This document shows positions 46,766-58,891 of a stretch of DNA of 64,000 bases, piece after piece. A model generated the notes under the pieces. The model did not search any database. It saw nothing but the letters and a program-made list of their open reading frames with translations, and was not told where the DNA came from. The translations under genes were made by a program, and so were the position numbers. Within the stretch, counting starts at the first letter, position 1, and every line of letters starts with the position of its first letter. The stretch comes from Pyrus communis (lineage: Eukaryota > Streptophyta > Magnoliopsida > Rosales > Rosaceae): assembly GCF_963583255.1 (NCBI RefSeq), contig NC_084803.1, positions 19,920,428 through 19,984,427 on the forward strand. Direction: 5' to 3'.

Positions 46766-47313
46766 AGCTGGAAATGCCAAACCTGTCTTGTATTGGAAGT
46801 TGGTCGTCAAATCCCAGTCGTAGATTAGTTCGTCGTATTTGATTAGGATGGGTGGCGAGTGTATGTTAGGTGCGTAGGCATTGCATTTTAACCGTAGATC
46901 AAGGCTCGGCTCGCTAATGTTCATTTTGTTCGTAAGCTCGTTTCCTGATTCAAGTGTTAATCGAGCTGCTTTTCTAGGAGGTGTACAGGATTGTTTTCAA
47001 CATTTTTAGTTAGGCTTGTTAGTGTACTTTGCTTCTCAAGGTATGTACGGCATGCTACTGAAGATTCTCAAGAAGGCTGTTATTCCAACTATTTTTGTGG
47101 TTTTGCTTGTGTTGGTTACTTTGAAAGCGAAAGCCCCCATACAATTCGGATACTGAAGAACCAGAACCAGAACCAGTTGAATGTGTCGATTGCTTCCACT
47201 TGATAGATCAAAACCACGGTTAAAAGGGTGTGTAATCGCTCGGATTAGACACACAAATTTAGTTACTTGTGGAAGGATCATACTACAAGATATAAGAGAG
47301 CATCTCAGAGGAA
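46766..47313. other. convergent 3' regions of HOS15 and the PPR gene
   Basis: 548 bp between the two stop codons. It must contain both 3' UTRs and poly(A) sites. No other feature was seen. Confidence 0.5.
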
Positions 47314-49191
47314 CTACCAGTAATCGCCACAAGAGCACGAACCATTTACAAAGTGGTGAAACCTGTTTCTGTCCCGCATTACAATCTTTCGGCCAGTGAT
47401 TTTCGAAAGTAACTTGGTCACAGCGTGACAATCCGAACACACGCGTAGGTTTTTCACAATTTTGATTGTTGTTCCAGCTTGTGTGCTGATTAGCCCCAAA
47501 GCAAGAGCAAGCTTCTCACTGTGAACTTCAAGGGATTGCTCCTTTTCTTTGTCCCCCAGATCATGTAACACAGTATCTACCTGTGGGGCGTAACCATGAG
47601 CCTTGAGCCAACGGTTCATCTCCTCGATCATCATGTATATTTCTTTGCTCCTTGGGTTTCTCCTATCCCCTGCAAGGAACTCGTGTACCTTATTATTCAC
47701 TTCGATGGAGCTGCAACCAGGCTCCTTCTGAATCCCACTGCTTTTCATCAAGGCCCTCACCCTTGCCACCCCATCCCAGTTCCCCACTGTGGCGTAGATG
47801 TTGGAAAGTAGAATATATGTTCCTGAATTTGCAAGATTTTGGCCAAGGAGAAACTCTGCTATCTCCTCTCCCAATGCAATGTTACCATGGAGTCTACAAG
47901 CCCCAAGTAAAGTTCCCCATAGGACGGGATCAGGATCAATCTTCATTTTCTTCACAAACTCGTATGCTTCTTCCAGCTGCCCAGCACGGCTAAGGAGATT
48001 TACCATGCACCCATAATGCTCAATCTTCGGTTCTATTCCGTATTCATCCTTCATTGAACTGAAAAAAGCCCATCCATTGTTGACCAAACCAGCATAAGCA
48101 CAAGCACTCAAAACTCCGATGAAGGTTATATCAGTAGGATGGTAACCAATTCTACGCATTTCAACGAACAACTGCAACGCATCTTGGCTAAATCCGTGCA
48201 TCGCATATCCTACAACCATCGAATTCCAAACAACAACGTCCTTCTCCTCAATCCTATCAAAAACCAGACGAGCATCCTCCAAGCTACCACATTTACTATA
48301 CATGTCAATCAATGCAGTGCCCACATGAGCATTGACTAGAATTCGATTATTTTCAATGTAAGAATGAAGCCATCGACCAGACTCAAGAGCTCCAAGCTGC
48401 CCACAAGCAGAGAGCAAAGACAGCACAGTCAATTCGTTTGGCTTAAACTTTGCCGCCAGCATTTTCCGAAACAAAAACAAAGCCTCATTTGGCATCCCAT
48501 GCTGAGCATACCCATCAATCATCACATTCCAACACACCACATCTCTCTCCTGCATTCCGTCAAACAATTTGCGGGCCGCCTCAATTGCCCCTCTTTTCAC
48601 ATAGCTAGTGATCATCGCCGTCAGCGAAACCAAACTCTTCTCAGGCATTGTATCAAACAGCTGCCTTGCAGACACAACATCGCCGGCTCTTGCGTAAACA
48701 TCCACAAGACCGGTCCTGACATACAAATCCGAATCGAACCCGAGCTTAATCGTCTGGGAATGGAGTGCTTTTCCGGGCTCAAGCGGGCAAGTTTTCATAA
48801 CAGCGGAGAAGGTGAAGCAATTGGGTTCAACGCCATTGGTGAGCATCTCGGTGAAGTACATGAGGGCAAGGTTCTGAAGACCCAACTGGGCATGGCTGTG
48901 GATAATGGAGGTCCAGAAGTAGACAGTGGGGTTGTCGGTGCGGTGGAAAAGGGCGACGGAGTGGTCGAGGCGGCCAAACGAGGCGTAAGAGCGTTGGAGC
49001 TTGAAGTTCAGGATTGGGTGGTGGTGGAGACCGTGGCGGAGGAGAAGGGCGTGAGTTTGGAGAAGGTGGTTGATGGATTTTGACTTGTCGATTAGGAATG
49101 TGAGTCTGTCAATTGATGGTGGGTGGCGGCGGCGGCGGTGGTGGTGGTGGTGAGTGGGTGCGGTGGTGGCCAAAGTGGCGGTTGAGGACAT
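47314..49191 (-). CDS. ELI1: DYW-class PPR protein, ELI1-like RNA editing factor
   Basis: One intronless frame of 625 aa. After an N-terminal region with a His/Arg run (HHHHHRRRRH, residues 14-23) and a probable organelle-targeting peptide come tandem PPR motifs of P, L and S type (for example VVCWNVMIDGYAQHG, VGTALIDMYSKCG). The E/E+ segments and a complete DYW deaminase domain follow: HSE at 557-559, CSDCH at 585-589, HHF at 612-614 and the terminal CSCGDYW. These supply the zinc ligands and catalytic Glu for C-to-U editing. Order and wording match Arabidopsis ELI1 (AT4G37380), a plastid factor required for ndhN editing. Orthology is inferred from recall of that protein; the PPR code was not computed. 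Confidence 0.9.
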   Translation of the reverse strand: MSSTATLATTAPTHHHHHRRRRHPPSIDRLTFLIDKSKSINHLLQTHALLLRHGLHHHPILNFKLQRSYASFGRLDHSVALFHRTDNPTVYFWTSIIHSHAQLGLQNLALMYFTEMLTNGVEPNCFTFSAVMKTCPLEPGKALHSQTIKLGFDSDLYVRTGLVDVYARAGDVVSARQLFDTMPEKSLVSLTAMITSYVKRGAIEAARKLFDGMQERDVVCWNVMIDGYAQHGMPNEALFLFRKMLAAKFKPNELTVLSLLSACGQLGALESGRWLHSYIENNRILVNAHVGTALIDMYSKCGSLEDARLVFDRIEEKDVVVWNSMVVGYAMHGFSQDALQLFVEMRRIGYHPTDITFIGVLSACAYAGLVNNGWAFFSSMKDEYGIEPKIEHYGCMVNLLSRAGQLEEAYEFVKKMKIDPDPVLWGTLLGACRLHGNIALGEEIAEFLLGQNLANSGTYILLSNIYATVGNWDGVARVRALMKSSGIQKEPGCSSIEVNNKVHEFLAGDRRNPRSKEIYMMIEEMNRWLKAHGYAPQVDTVLHDLGDKEKEQSLEVHSEKLALALGLISTQAGTTIKIVKNLRVCSDCHAVTKLLSKITGRKIVMRDRNRFHHFVNGSCSCGDYW

Positions 49192-49269
49192 TGTTTTGCC
49201 AACGCTATCTCAAAAATATTTGGCGCCCTTAATTATTTATCTTCTTGTGTATATATTATTTGTGATTTA

Positions 49270-49529
49270 GGGCTGGTTTGGTATTGCTGTGCTTTGAAAA
49301 AAAGTTGATTCTGCTGTGCTGTGAGAATAAGCAGCTGTGAAATAAAGAAAAACAAATGTGAAAAAAAACCGATTTTTCAAAGCTGGGTTTTGCAGCTTCT
49401 TGTTTTTTGCTTTTTTCACCCAAAACTGTGAAAAAAAGCTGAAGCTGAATGTTTACCAAACACAAAAACAGCTCCCAGTTTTTTTTTATACCAGCTTTTT
49501 TCAGAATCACCTCAGTACCAAACTAGGTC
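49270..49529. mobile_element. Harbinger-like MITE (260 bp)
   Basis: The ends GGGCTGGTTTGGTA and TACCAAACTAGGTC are inverted repeats with two mismatches, flanked by TTA on both sides (49267-49269, 49530-49532). The interior has 'cagctt(c/t)t' and 'aaaaaagct' motifs in both orientations, so the element folds along much of its length. It lies about 80 bp upstream of the PPR gene start. Confidence 0.75.
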
Positions 49530-49887
49530 TTACTTGGTGTTTATTTCTCTCTTCTCAATTCCTTCTATTTTTCAATAAGTTTAGTCAGTCACGCTAAAAA
49601 GTGAAAAATTAGGGGAGCTATTGGACCAATTTTTTCTTAACAAAATCATCATAAGCTTTTATTTAACTAAAAGAACTTGAGAATTAACCTAAAGACAAAA
49701 CTATTTATATATCAATCCTACAAACATTAAAAACACAGGCCGAATTAAAGCCCAACCCGTAATAAAATACTTTTTTTCATAATTACCCCTAGCAGATCCT
49801 AACCGAAGCCCGTTAGCCAATTCACAAATACTATGAGCGAATTGCTAGCCGAACCCAATAGGTGCTTTATTTATTTACTTTTATAGA

Positions 49888-50005
49888 AGTTTTAACGAAA
49901 AACTTACAGTACTATTTACTTTAACGAAAAACCACATTTTTACACTAAAAAATCAATCCTGATACTATTCACTGTACCCTTTATTTTATCCTTATCGTTA
50001 AAACT
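49888..50005. mobile_element. short MITE
   Basis: 'agttttaacgaaaaactta' at the left and 'tccttatcgttaaaact' at the right are inverted; 'cagtactatttac' and 'atactattcactg' inside are also inverted partners. About 118 bp, non-coding. Confidence 0.6.
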
Positions 50006-50896
50006 CAAAATTTTCAAATCATTTTCATTAGTTTTCTTTATTTTTATTTCCTGCTATTCCCCTCCATCAAACCCAAGAAGCATTAACCCATCATCTTAAT
50101 CCTCTCTTTTCCGTTTCTCTCTCTACTTATTCATCTCCTTCTTGTCTGCCATTTCAATGAAAAAAACGAAAAACAAAAAAGAACTATTCCTCTCATTCTC
50201 TCTCCGCCATAACAGTCAGTTAGCCACCTTCTTTCAGAATCGAACCCAAAAACAAATGTTAATAGATCTCAAAGAATCAAATGGTGATTTTGAAATGAGA
50301 AGTATCAAATTTATTGAAAATTTGTCTCAGAGGCCATGAAAACAAATTGAAATCGACAATATTACAGAAAAATAATTTAGATTCTTGCTCAGTGCCTGGC
50401 TCGAACTAGGATATTAGTCTTATATCCATCTGGAAAAATAGGCATAAATATTGCAAGAATTCCTTCAATTAGTATGGAATTTAAACCATGCATCAATTTC
50501 TAAATTAAATCAAGCATGCATGATATTGATGATAGATTGGATTGCAGTCTTTTTATTGATGGCGACAGTGTGTAACATTTTTCGAAAATAAAAATGAGGG
50601 GAAAGGTGATGGTCGAGTTCTTTGCAAATCTGTGTAACAAATTCGAAGACAAGAAAAGGAGAAGTGGCAGAATTCTGCAGATTCGGAGGAAGAGAAGGTG
50701 ATGAGAGAATGGGAACCCAGACTCACCTAGAAAGAGAAGGTAGGTGCTTTGACAGGGAATGGTAGCAAAGCTTGTTGTTTGTTGGTGTGGCACTCTCGCT
50801 CTATATTTTTTATGAATTAGTGAGACATGACAAATGCACACTTGTAATAGAAAATATAGCATTTGTCACGTTTATATATAGAGAATATACCATAAA
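50006..50896. other. spacer, no gene recognised
   Basis: Frames at 50142-50339 (plus) and 50500-50862 (minus) are low complexity without domains. Both look like chance frames. Confidence 0.4.
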
Positions 50897-52010
50897 GTTT
50901 TAGAAATAGCGTTTATTTTGTTCCATTACATAAATAGTGTGGATTATTTTGGTTTAGTTTTAAAAATAGTGTGAGTTATTTTGCTATAGTTCCATAATAG
51001 TATGGCTTATTTTGGTTCAGTATCAAAAGTAGCGTGGTTATTTTGTTGTAGTTCCAGAAATAATGTTTATTTTGTTCACTTTCAGAAATAGTGTGGGTTA
51101 TTTTGGTTTAGGTTTAAAAATATTGTGGGTTATTTTGCTATAGTTTCATAAATAGAGTGGGTTATTTTAGTCTAGTTTCATAAATAGTGTGGGTTATTTT
51201 GATATAGTTTCAAAAATAGTGTGAGTTATTTTGCTATAGTTTTATAAATAGTGTGGATTATTTTGGTCTAGTTTCATAAATAGTGTGGGTGATTGTGCTA
51301 TAGTTTCATAAATAGTATGGGTTATTTTGGTATAGTTTCAAAAATAGTTTGGGTTATTTTACTATAGTGTCATAAATAGTCTAGGTTATTTTGATTTAAT
51401 TTCAGAAATAGTGCGAGTTATTTTGTTATAGTTCTATAAAATAGTGCGGCTTATTTTGGTTTAATATCAGAAATAGTGTGGTTATTTTGATGTAGTTCCA
51501 GAAATAAATTTAATTTCGTTCACTTCCAGAAATAGTGTGGGTTATTTTGCTATAGTTTCATAAATAGTATGGGTTATTTTGTTCTAGTTTCATAAATAGT
51601 GTGGGTATTGTGCTATAGTTTCATAAATAATGTGGGTTATTTTGGACTAGTTTAAAAAATAGTGTGGGTTATTTTACTATAGTTTCATAAATAGTGTGGT
51701 TATTTTGGTCTAGTTTCATAAATAGTGTGGGTTATTTTGCTATCGTATCATAAATAATGTGGATTATTTTCATCTAGTTTCATAAATAGTGTGTTATTTT
51801 GGTATAGTTTCATAAATAGTGTGGGCTATTTTGGTCTCGTTTCATAAATAGTGTGGTTTATTTTGCAGTAGTTCCAGAAATAGTGTGGGTTATTTTGGTT
51901 CAATTTCATAAATAGTGTAGTTATTTTGTTGTAGTTCCAGAAATAGTGTTTATTTTGTTCCTTCCAAAAATAGTGTAAGTTATTTTGGTTCGATTTCACA
52001 ATTTTGGTTC
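50897..52010. repeat. minisatellite array, about 32-bp period
   Basis: More than thirty degenerate copies of a unit reading roughly 'aaatagtgtgggttattttg' plus '(g/c)tatagtttcat' run through about 1.1 kb. Unit length is mostly 31-33 bp. Variants alternate 'ctatag', 'gtctag' and 'gtatag' at one position, hinting at higher-order duplication. No coding capacity. Confidence 0.92.
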
Positions 52011-53388
52011 AATTTTCATATCAATGCCCCCTCAGTTGATATGTTTTCGTGTACTAGATTAAAGATCCATTATGTGTATAAATGTATGCACAAACACAAG
52101 CAAGTCAAGAATCAGAATAATTTCGATACTATTTTATGTAAGAAAAATTGTGATCACCCGTCCCTAATTTTCTATGTAATTTTCTCCTCGAGTGTGTAAA
52201 TTGACGTTTATGCCCTTTTTGGCAAAAGTGGAACATAACATGGACGTACTTATTCGCCTTTTAATTTATTTTTCCTAGTATCATAATTAAATAGTACTCG
52301 TTGTTACGAACGTGTGAACGCGAGTTAGACCTGAATCAGACTTGTAACGAAAAAAATTACGCTTAGTTGAAGTGCGTTAACAACAGGTAAAATTGTACAC
52401 GCGTGTGTTAATTTTTTAGTGTTGGAAACATTGTTTTTGATAAGGGGACAAATTTTGTGTACCTTTGGATTGCACCAAATCTTATCCATTTTCCCTCTTT
52501 AAAAATTTGTCCCGAGCCCTATTATTTTTCCCTCATCGCCAATCATTTCATTTCTGACACTATTGCACCCAATCAAATTTTTGTTCTTCTTCTCAGCCAA
52601 TCAGAAAGCTCTCTCTCTCTCTCTCTCTCACATCTTCTCCTTCTCTCTATCCCGATACCTTTTCCTCTCTGCAACAACCATATACCACCACCAAACTTCG
52701 CGGATCAAGCCTAAAATTACCACCATCGAGATCCTCTCATCCTCACGAACCCATCCATACCAATTTATTCTCAAATGGACGAGTTTTGAGTGCCCAACTC
52801 GGAACAACTCGGAGCTTTGACTCGGGTGGAGTTTTCCCGTCGATTTCCAGCTTGAGTTACAAGGTTTTGGGAGTTTTGGGAGCACCTACACAACTCCCTG
52901 AGGCCTTTGGGAGCACCTACACAACTCCCTGAGGCCTCAAGTTCAAGGTCAAAGGCAAGCCAACGTCGAAACACGCGAGTTAAGACGTTTGAGTTAATGC
53001 CGAAACTTTCGAGGCTTTTTTAGTCAATTTCTCGTCCATTTTTGGATTTCCAAAAAGTATAGACTTGTTCTACTCTTCATAAGCTTCATTTCCATATAAA
53101 ATTTGTCAAGAATGGTTAAGAAATGAAAAAGTTATGAAGTTCTGAAATTTTTTCAGAAACCGACGAACCAGACGGTGGCGGCGGCAGACGGCGGAAGACC
53201 ATCGGAGAAGAAGGAGAATATTCTGTCAAAGTTGACGGAATATTCTGACGCCCTCAGTTAATGCCTTTAACTGACGTCGTTACTGTTAACGGAATATTCT
53301 GTCAAGTCTGAAGGAATATTCCCTAGGTCTGTCAGCTTCTGTCTTGCGCTTGGGCACACATGTGGTCGTGGGCAAGGCGACGCGTGAG
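52011..53388. other. repeat-derived spacer with short tandem repeats
   Basis: Contains a (CT)n run (about 52610-52630) and a tandem pair of a 33-bp unit ('gggagcacctacacaactcc...') at about 52879-52945. Past 53150 there are several 'ggaatattctgtcaa' repeats. Frames here have no domain. The composition resembles LTR DNA, but no ends were found. Confidence 0.4.
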
Positions 53389-53711
53389 TGACACACCCCG
53401 ATCCTGATATTCCCCGAATACCAGGGTAGGTATGTGCTGGTCGACACTCGAGGGTGACGCAAGCCATTTATTGAAAATATGAGAACTAAAATAGGAATAA
53501 GATAACAAAAATTTTAATATAATCAATATGCAAATGAGGAACGTGTTTAGAACATACAACTAATCCTAGACACTAAAAAGGAATAATATAAAATTGAATG
53601 AACAAAGGGATGAGTCAGGACTTGAAGATGCCGATGCAGAAGTGCCTTGACACCGGGATCGTACGCCTCAAATCCTGAGGGGGGCGCAAAACAAACATGA
53701 GTGTACCAAGT

Positions 53712-53712
<1 letters not shown>

Positions 53713-53752
<40 letters not shown>
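53713..53752. repeat. (TA)n microsatellite
   Basis: About 20 TA units. Confidence 0.9.
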
Positions 53753-53755
<3 letters not shown>

Positions 53756-54619
53756 AAACAGTTATCAACATAATAACCCCCAAAGGTTTATGAAAACTAG
53801 TAGCATAATATGTAATAGGTTTCTTCGAAAAACCCTAGCATGCCATAAAATTTTCATAAAACATATCTTGTATATAATGTGCTAACTAGTGATATCAGTA
53901 TCAGTATCTCTCTTCTGCACATAATAATGCCCTACACACGTCCGCCCAAAGGCAATATAAGTACCATCTTCCATATGCACAGAACAATACCCTACACATG
54001 CCCGCCCAAAGGCAGAACAGTGACCACTAGATACACACACAAACATTTAACATCGACTTTCCAAACATAGGTACATATATCTCAAGAACATTTTCATAGT
54101 ATAAAGTCATTCATCATCTATACTATAAAGAAGTGTGTAAAAACATGTTCTAAATAGTATATTGTCATCCATCAGATACCCTATAAGAACATGGGTTCGA
54201 TAGAAAATATGGTATTCCAAAATATTCTAAGTAAGCATAATATCTCATAAAACGTAATCATTAAATCATGCTTTTCATGTATGCATTTCTACTATTAAAA
54301 AAGGCATTTTAGATGGGGTCCACTCACAGATGTTTCGCCACCGAAGAGCCACGCAAACTAGCGAAGCCGGCAAAGCCACCATAATTGCCCCTAAGCACAT
54401 AAGGGTCCAATTAATAAAACTACATTCAAACGATTGAATTTTGGAAAACGGATTCAGGACATTGAAATTAGCCTAGGATGGGTCCCAGAAAAAAACCTGA
54501 AAAACAGTCGAAAAGTCAACGTTGACGGTTGATCGGTCAAAGTCAACGATGATCGTTGACCGGTCAAAGTCAACGGTCAGACCGGATCAAAGTCAACGGA
54601 TCAACCAGGTCGGGATAGT

Positions 54620-56550
54620 TGCAAGTAGGGATCGTTCTGGACCGGGGATTAGGAGGGATTGTTAATCTCTTGGAAACTGACTTAAAAACGTAAAAACAAT
54701 ATAAAACACTAAACTAGACTCAAAGAATTCAAAAATACTTTAAAACATAAACTAAACAGATTCTAACAAGTTCAAAAGACTCAAAACTCTTAAAAACACA
54801 AACTAAATTGATTTCTAACTAATTTGACATTAAAGTAAAGGGGGATTTAGGTTTTGACAAAATTAAACTAAATGAACAGATTGCAATTAAAACAGAATGT
54901 AAATATGAATGTGAATAAAATATGGATGATGGAATAGCCAAGGGGTTCTTCTCCACACATGTTACACTTGCATACAAGATTGATTCTCAGTTGGTCTTTC
55001 GATAAATTATGAAACTCAACACTCCGGGTTAATTAGGTCCGCTTAAATTAACCGTCAAGTTTTCCTTAAGTTAATGAATTGGATGGGTTTGCGCAACGCA
55101 ATTCACAACATTCTCCAAAAGTCCTTTACGTGAACAGCACAATAAAGATACAATCAAAGATCATTAAGCATTATGAAAACTATAAGTGTTGACGAGGCCT
55201 TCGTTACTATGGAATACGCATGAAACTAGTGCCAAGAATTCATTTAACGCGATTGTTTATAAGCAACCTCCACTACTTGTGAATATAAGTTCATAACGAT
55301 TAGGTGAAATTCACTTATATTCTAGCGTCATATTTATGCATGAAAATTAAGCGCGCATTCTTAATAAACATTCATAAATAAATTATCAATCAAACGGTTA
55401 AACAAATTGAAATCACAACTTATAAAACGCAATTAGAAGTAATCAAATCAAAATGCAAGCATAAACATATATTTCGAATCCCCCCCTAGCTAAAGGGGGG
55501 TTTAGTTCCTCATGATTACAAAACAAAGAGAATCAAAATTAAACATTATAATCGAGGAAAAGAAACACCTAAACATTCCAACAACTCAAACTTGAATTGT
55601 ATGAACGTTTAGGCACTCTTCTCCTCCTCTTCGTTGTAGCATAAGGTCTAAGGGATGTTGTTGATGTGTTGAATGGATTGGGGAATTATGGAAATGGATG
55701 AGGAGTGGTGTGTTTGGATTATAAGGGAAGGGAGACTCACGGCAATGAGGGAATGGAAGTGTTTGTGGTGTGTTGTGTATGAAATGAGATGATTATGAAT
55801 GAATGAATGCAAGGGTATTTATAGGAGTAGTGGAGGGAACATATGGCTATGTCATTTGTAGGTGAAGTAGGTGGATGTTGTAGGTGAAGTAGGTGGATGT
55901 TGTAGGTGAAGTGGATGTTGTAGGTGAAGTAGGTGGATGTTGTAGGTGAAGTGGGTGGATGTTGTAGGTGAAGTAGGTGGATGTTGTAGGTGAAGTAGGT
56001 GGATGTTGTAGGTGAAGTGGATGTTGTAGGTGAAGTGGATGTTGTAGGTGAAGTAGGTGGATGTTATGTTAAGTGATAAGTGATAAGTGATATGATATGT
56101 GGTTATGATATGATAAGTGGTTAAGTGGTGATGATAAGTGATAAGTGATTAAGTGATATGATATGTGGTGATGATAAGTGATAAGTGCATGTGGGTTAAC
56201 TAATGAAGGAAATGCATGTGCAATGACAATGTGTTAGAATGGATGTGTGTTATGCATGGCATGATTGGGATTAGGAAAGGTTTAAATGTCCTAAAACTAA
56301 AGAGAACAAGGTTCCAACACTTTGGCTCCAATTAGGTCTTCAATTTCGTCCAACACTTTGGCTTCAAGCATAAGCTATCCGTCCTTAGCCCAAAAGTGCT
56401 CCAAAAGTCTCCAAAATGCATCTTTTTGCTCCTTTAGCCCTTTGGACCTACAAACACACGAAAATAGCTTAAAGTACTAAAATAACTAAAGAAACATAAC
56501 GTAAATGTACGAGAACAAGCCATTTAAGTCGCATAAATATGCTCCTATCA
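54620..56550 (-). repeat. LTR, left copy
   Basis: 1931 bp, includes a minisatellite of ten units at about 55859-56068 and a 'gtgataagtgat' tract at about 56078-56190. Confidence 0.85.
55859..56068. repeat. 'gtaggtgaagtaggtggatgtt' minisatellite in LTR
   Basis: Ten units of 16 or 22 bp. The partner array in the other LTR (about 60131-60338) also has ten units, but one variant unit (gtgggtgg) sits one place later and one unit has an extra substitution (aaatagg). Confidence 0.85.
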
Positions 56551-58891
56551 AATACCCCCACACTTAGCTTTTGCTAGTCCTCGAGCAAAACAGAAAAACA
56601 AAACAAAAAGAACAAAACACAACCTACACCTTCCAACAATCGTATCAGGGACTTCCAATGCACATGACAAGTTAAAAATCATTATTCTCACAGATTTGAG
56701 CCATCTTTACACTTAAGTACATTCTTAATCATAGTCACCACATACTAGTTCACAATTAAGCAATTAAAACACATTTCAAATGTAGTAACATGCCTTTAGA
56801 GAATTCCCTCAATTTCTTACTAGATGTACTCTCGTTTTTCACACAGATTTTCTGACTACACACCCTACACTAGGTATATGTGAGAAGATTGATGTAAACA
56901 TGTAGACGAACACTCACATATGTTATAATAAGGAAAGCATTTTCTGGAGTTAATAAGCATGTTTAGATATGATCTCATGAATGGAATGCTACTACTTAGA
57001 CGCGAGAACCAGTGACACCATAAGCTCATACCAAGTTCAAACTCCACAATTGAAATACATAACACTCAATATAGAAGTCAAAGGGTAGTAACGGGGCTAG
57101 GGTATTGGCTAACAATGAAAGGTGAAGGATAAACAAACATTCTTAAAGCAATAATGAGCAAAGTATTGAATTAGACACTTAGAATTCCCTTAAGAACGCA
57201 GAAGTCAACTTTGAACACCCAAGGGAAAATCACACAAAACTTAGGGCCATATTCAACTTTTTGGACCCTTTCTTCAACCATCAACGCTCGTGAGTTCATT
57301 CTTACTTATTTTCACTCCTTTTTTTTTTTTTTTTTTTTTTTTTCTTTTTTTTTTCTTCTTTTTCTTTTGAATCTCAAAACATACATATAAACGTAAGAAC
57401 AAACTTTTACTCCCCCACACTCATTTTCTTGCATAATGTAACTCAAAAGGAATTCATTTAAGTCATGCTCACTAAACTTTAAGAACAAGGGTATAGGAAA
57501 GTCCTACTCTAAGCTAGGTAAGGGGTGATGTGGGTAAACAAGGAATAAAGGCAAAACGAGGCTCAACGGGGTTAAAACTTACAACATATACGAAGTATGG
57601 GAAGTAAGGCTATTTGGCTATGGTGGTGGTCACTACACAACTTCTTCTTGAATATGTGTTATGCAAATCAATAACATGCTTTGAATGAAATGGGCATGAG
57701 TTCTAGCATTTGGAACTATATGATGAAACGCCTTCTAAGTAGTAACCAAACAAAGAATAATGAGATCATGCAACGACTTTAGAAAACAAGAAATCACAGA
57801 TTATACTCTCCAAAGAACGTTATAGGCTCAAGTCTCTCAGGGTTGTAGCGTTTGTTTGAGTTCCTTCCTTCAAGCATGTTACAAAAACGAATTTTTTTTT
57901 ATGATTGCATGTGAAGTCATACATTATAACCATAACCAAGCATATACCAAGAGTAAATCAAACTTTCATCCATGTTTATAACTCTTTTTAACAGTCATGC
58001 AATTACAAACCAAATCCTCATTATTGTGTTGGAAGGTACCCTAAGACACAAACACACAAAAACGACTCAAAACACTCTTTTTAGGCTTTTCAAAACAATT
58101 TTTTCAAATTTTTATGGTATTTTCGGAGTTATAAAAACAAAACATACTAAAACACTCTAAAACAACTTAAAACAGTAAGGAACAACATTTGAAGTTATGG
58201 GCGATAAAATCCCACGAATTTGCATTAACAACATTAGTTACCCCCCCACACTTAAATCAAACATTGTCCTCAATGTTTTAAGCTTAAAATCATACAAAGC
58301 ATAAGTAAACACACAAAAAGCATTTAAACATACTAAACATGGCAGAATGTAATTAACAAAGAGAAGAGTTTAGAGACGCAAATCTGGTTATAGAGTGTAA
58401 ATTCCATCTTCTCCTTGATAATTGCATTGAGGCTTTGATCTTTGTGATTCCACAGGCTTACTCTTGAACTGCGCTGCTCCCATCGTTGATTTTCCTTTGT
58501 GCTACTCTTGGACTGGGCAACAGGCTTCTTTTGGTCTCCCCCGGAGGTCTGAGCTTTCCCCTTTTATCTGTTTCTTTGTTCAATCTTTGCAGGAGTGGTC
58601 CCTTCTCTGGAAGTGTATCAACCGTTGAAGATGACTACTCGAGAGCAACGCTAGGTAAGCAATCAGGAATAAATTCCAGGCAGTCGGATCCAGATCGGAA
58701 GACTGACTCCAAGTGCCGGCTGATTGCTTCTTTCACTTTGCCATGCGAGTAAGAACAAGGACAAAGAAAAGGAAAGGGAAAGAGCATGATATGAGATACT
58801 TTTGCTTTTGACCTTGATGATATGAGATACCTTTGCTTTTGAAGAAGCGGTGAACGAATCAGCACACTTCAATCCGCCATTGTAGTATAGG
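56551..58891 (-). other. interior of the non-autonomous LTR element
   Basis: Non-coding. It has a T-rich run (57319-57355), two 'acccccacactta' type tracts (56553 and 58241) and a GC-richer segment (58440-58760) that might be captured host sequence. The frame 58486-58752 has no recognisable domain. Confidence 0.6.

Noticed and set aside
47596..49083. Long plus-strand frames opposite the PPR gene (up to 239 aa)
   Set aside because: Antisense shadows of a well-supported 625-aa DYW PPR protein.
55859..56068. CRISPR-like regularly spaced repeats
   Set aside because: Units are contiguous 16-22-bp minisatellite repeats without unique spacers, in a plant retroelement LTR.
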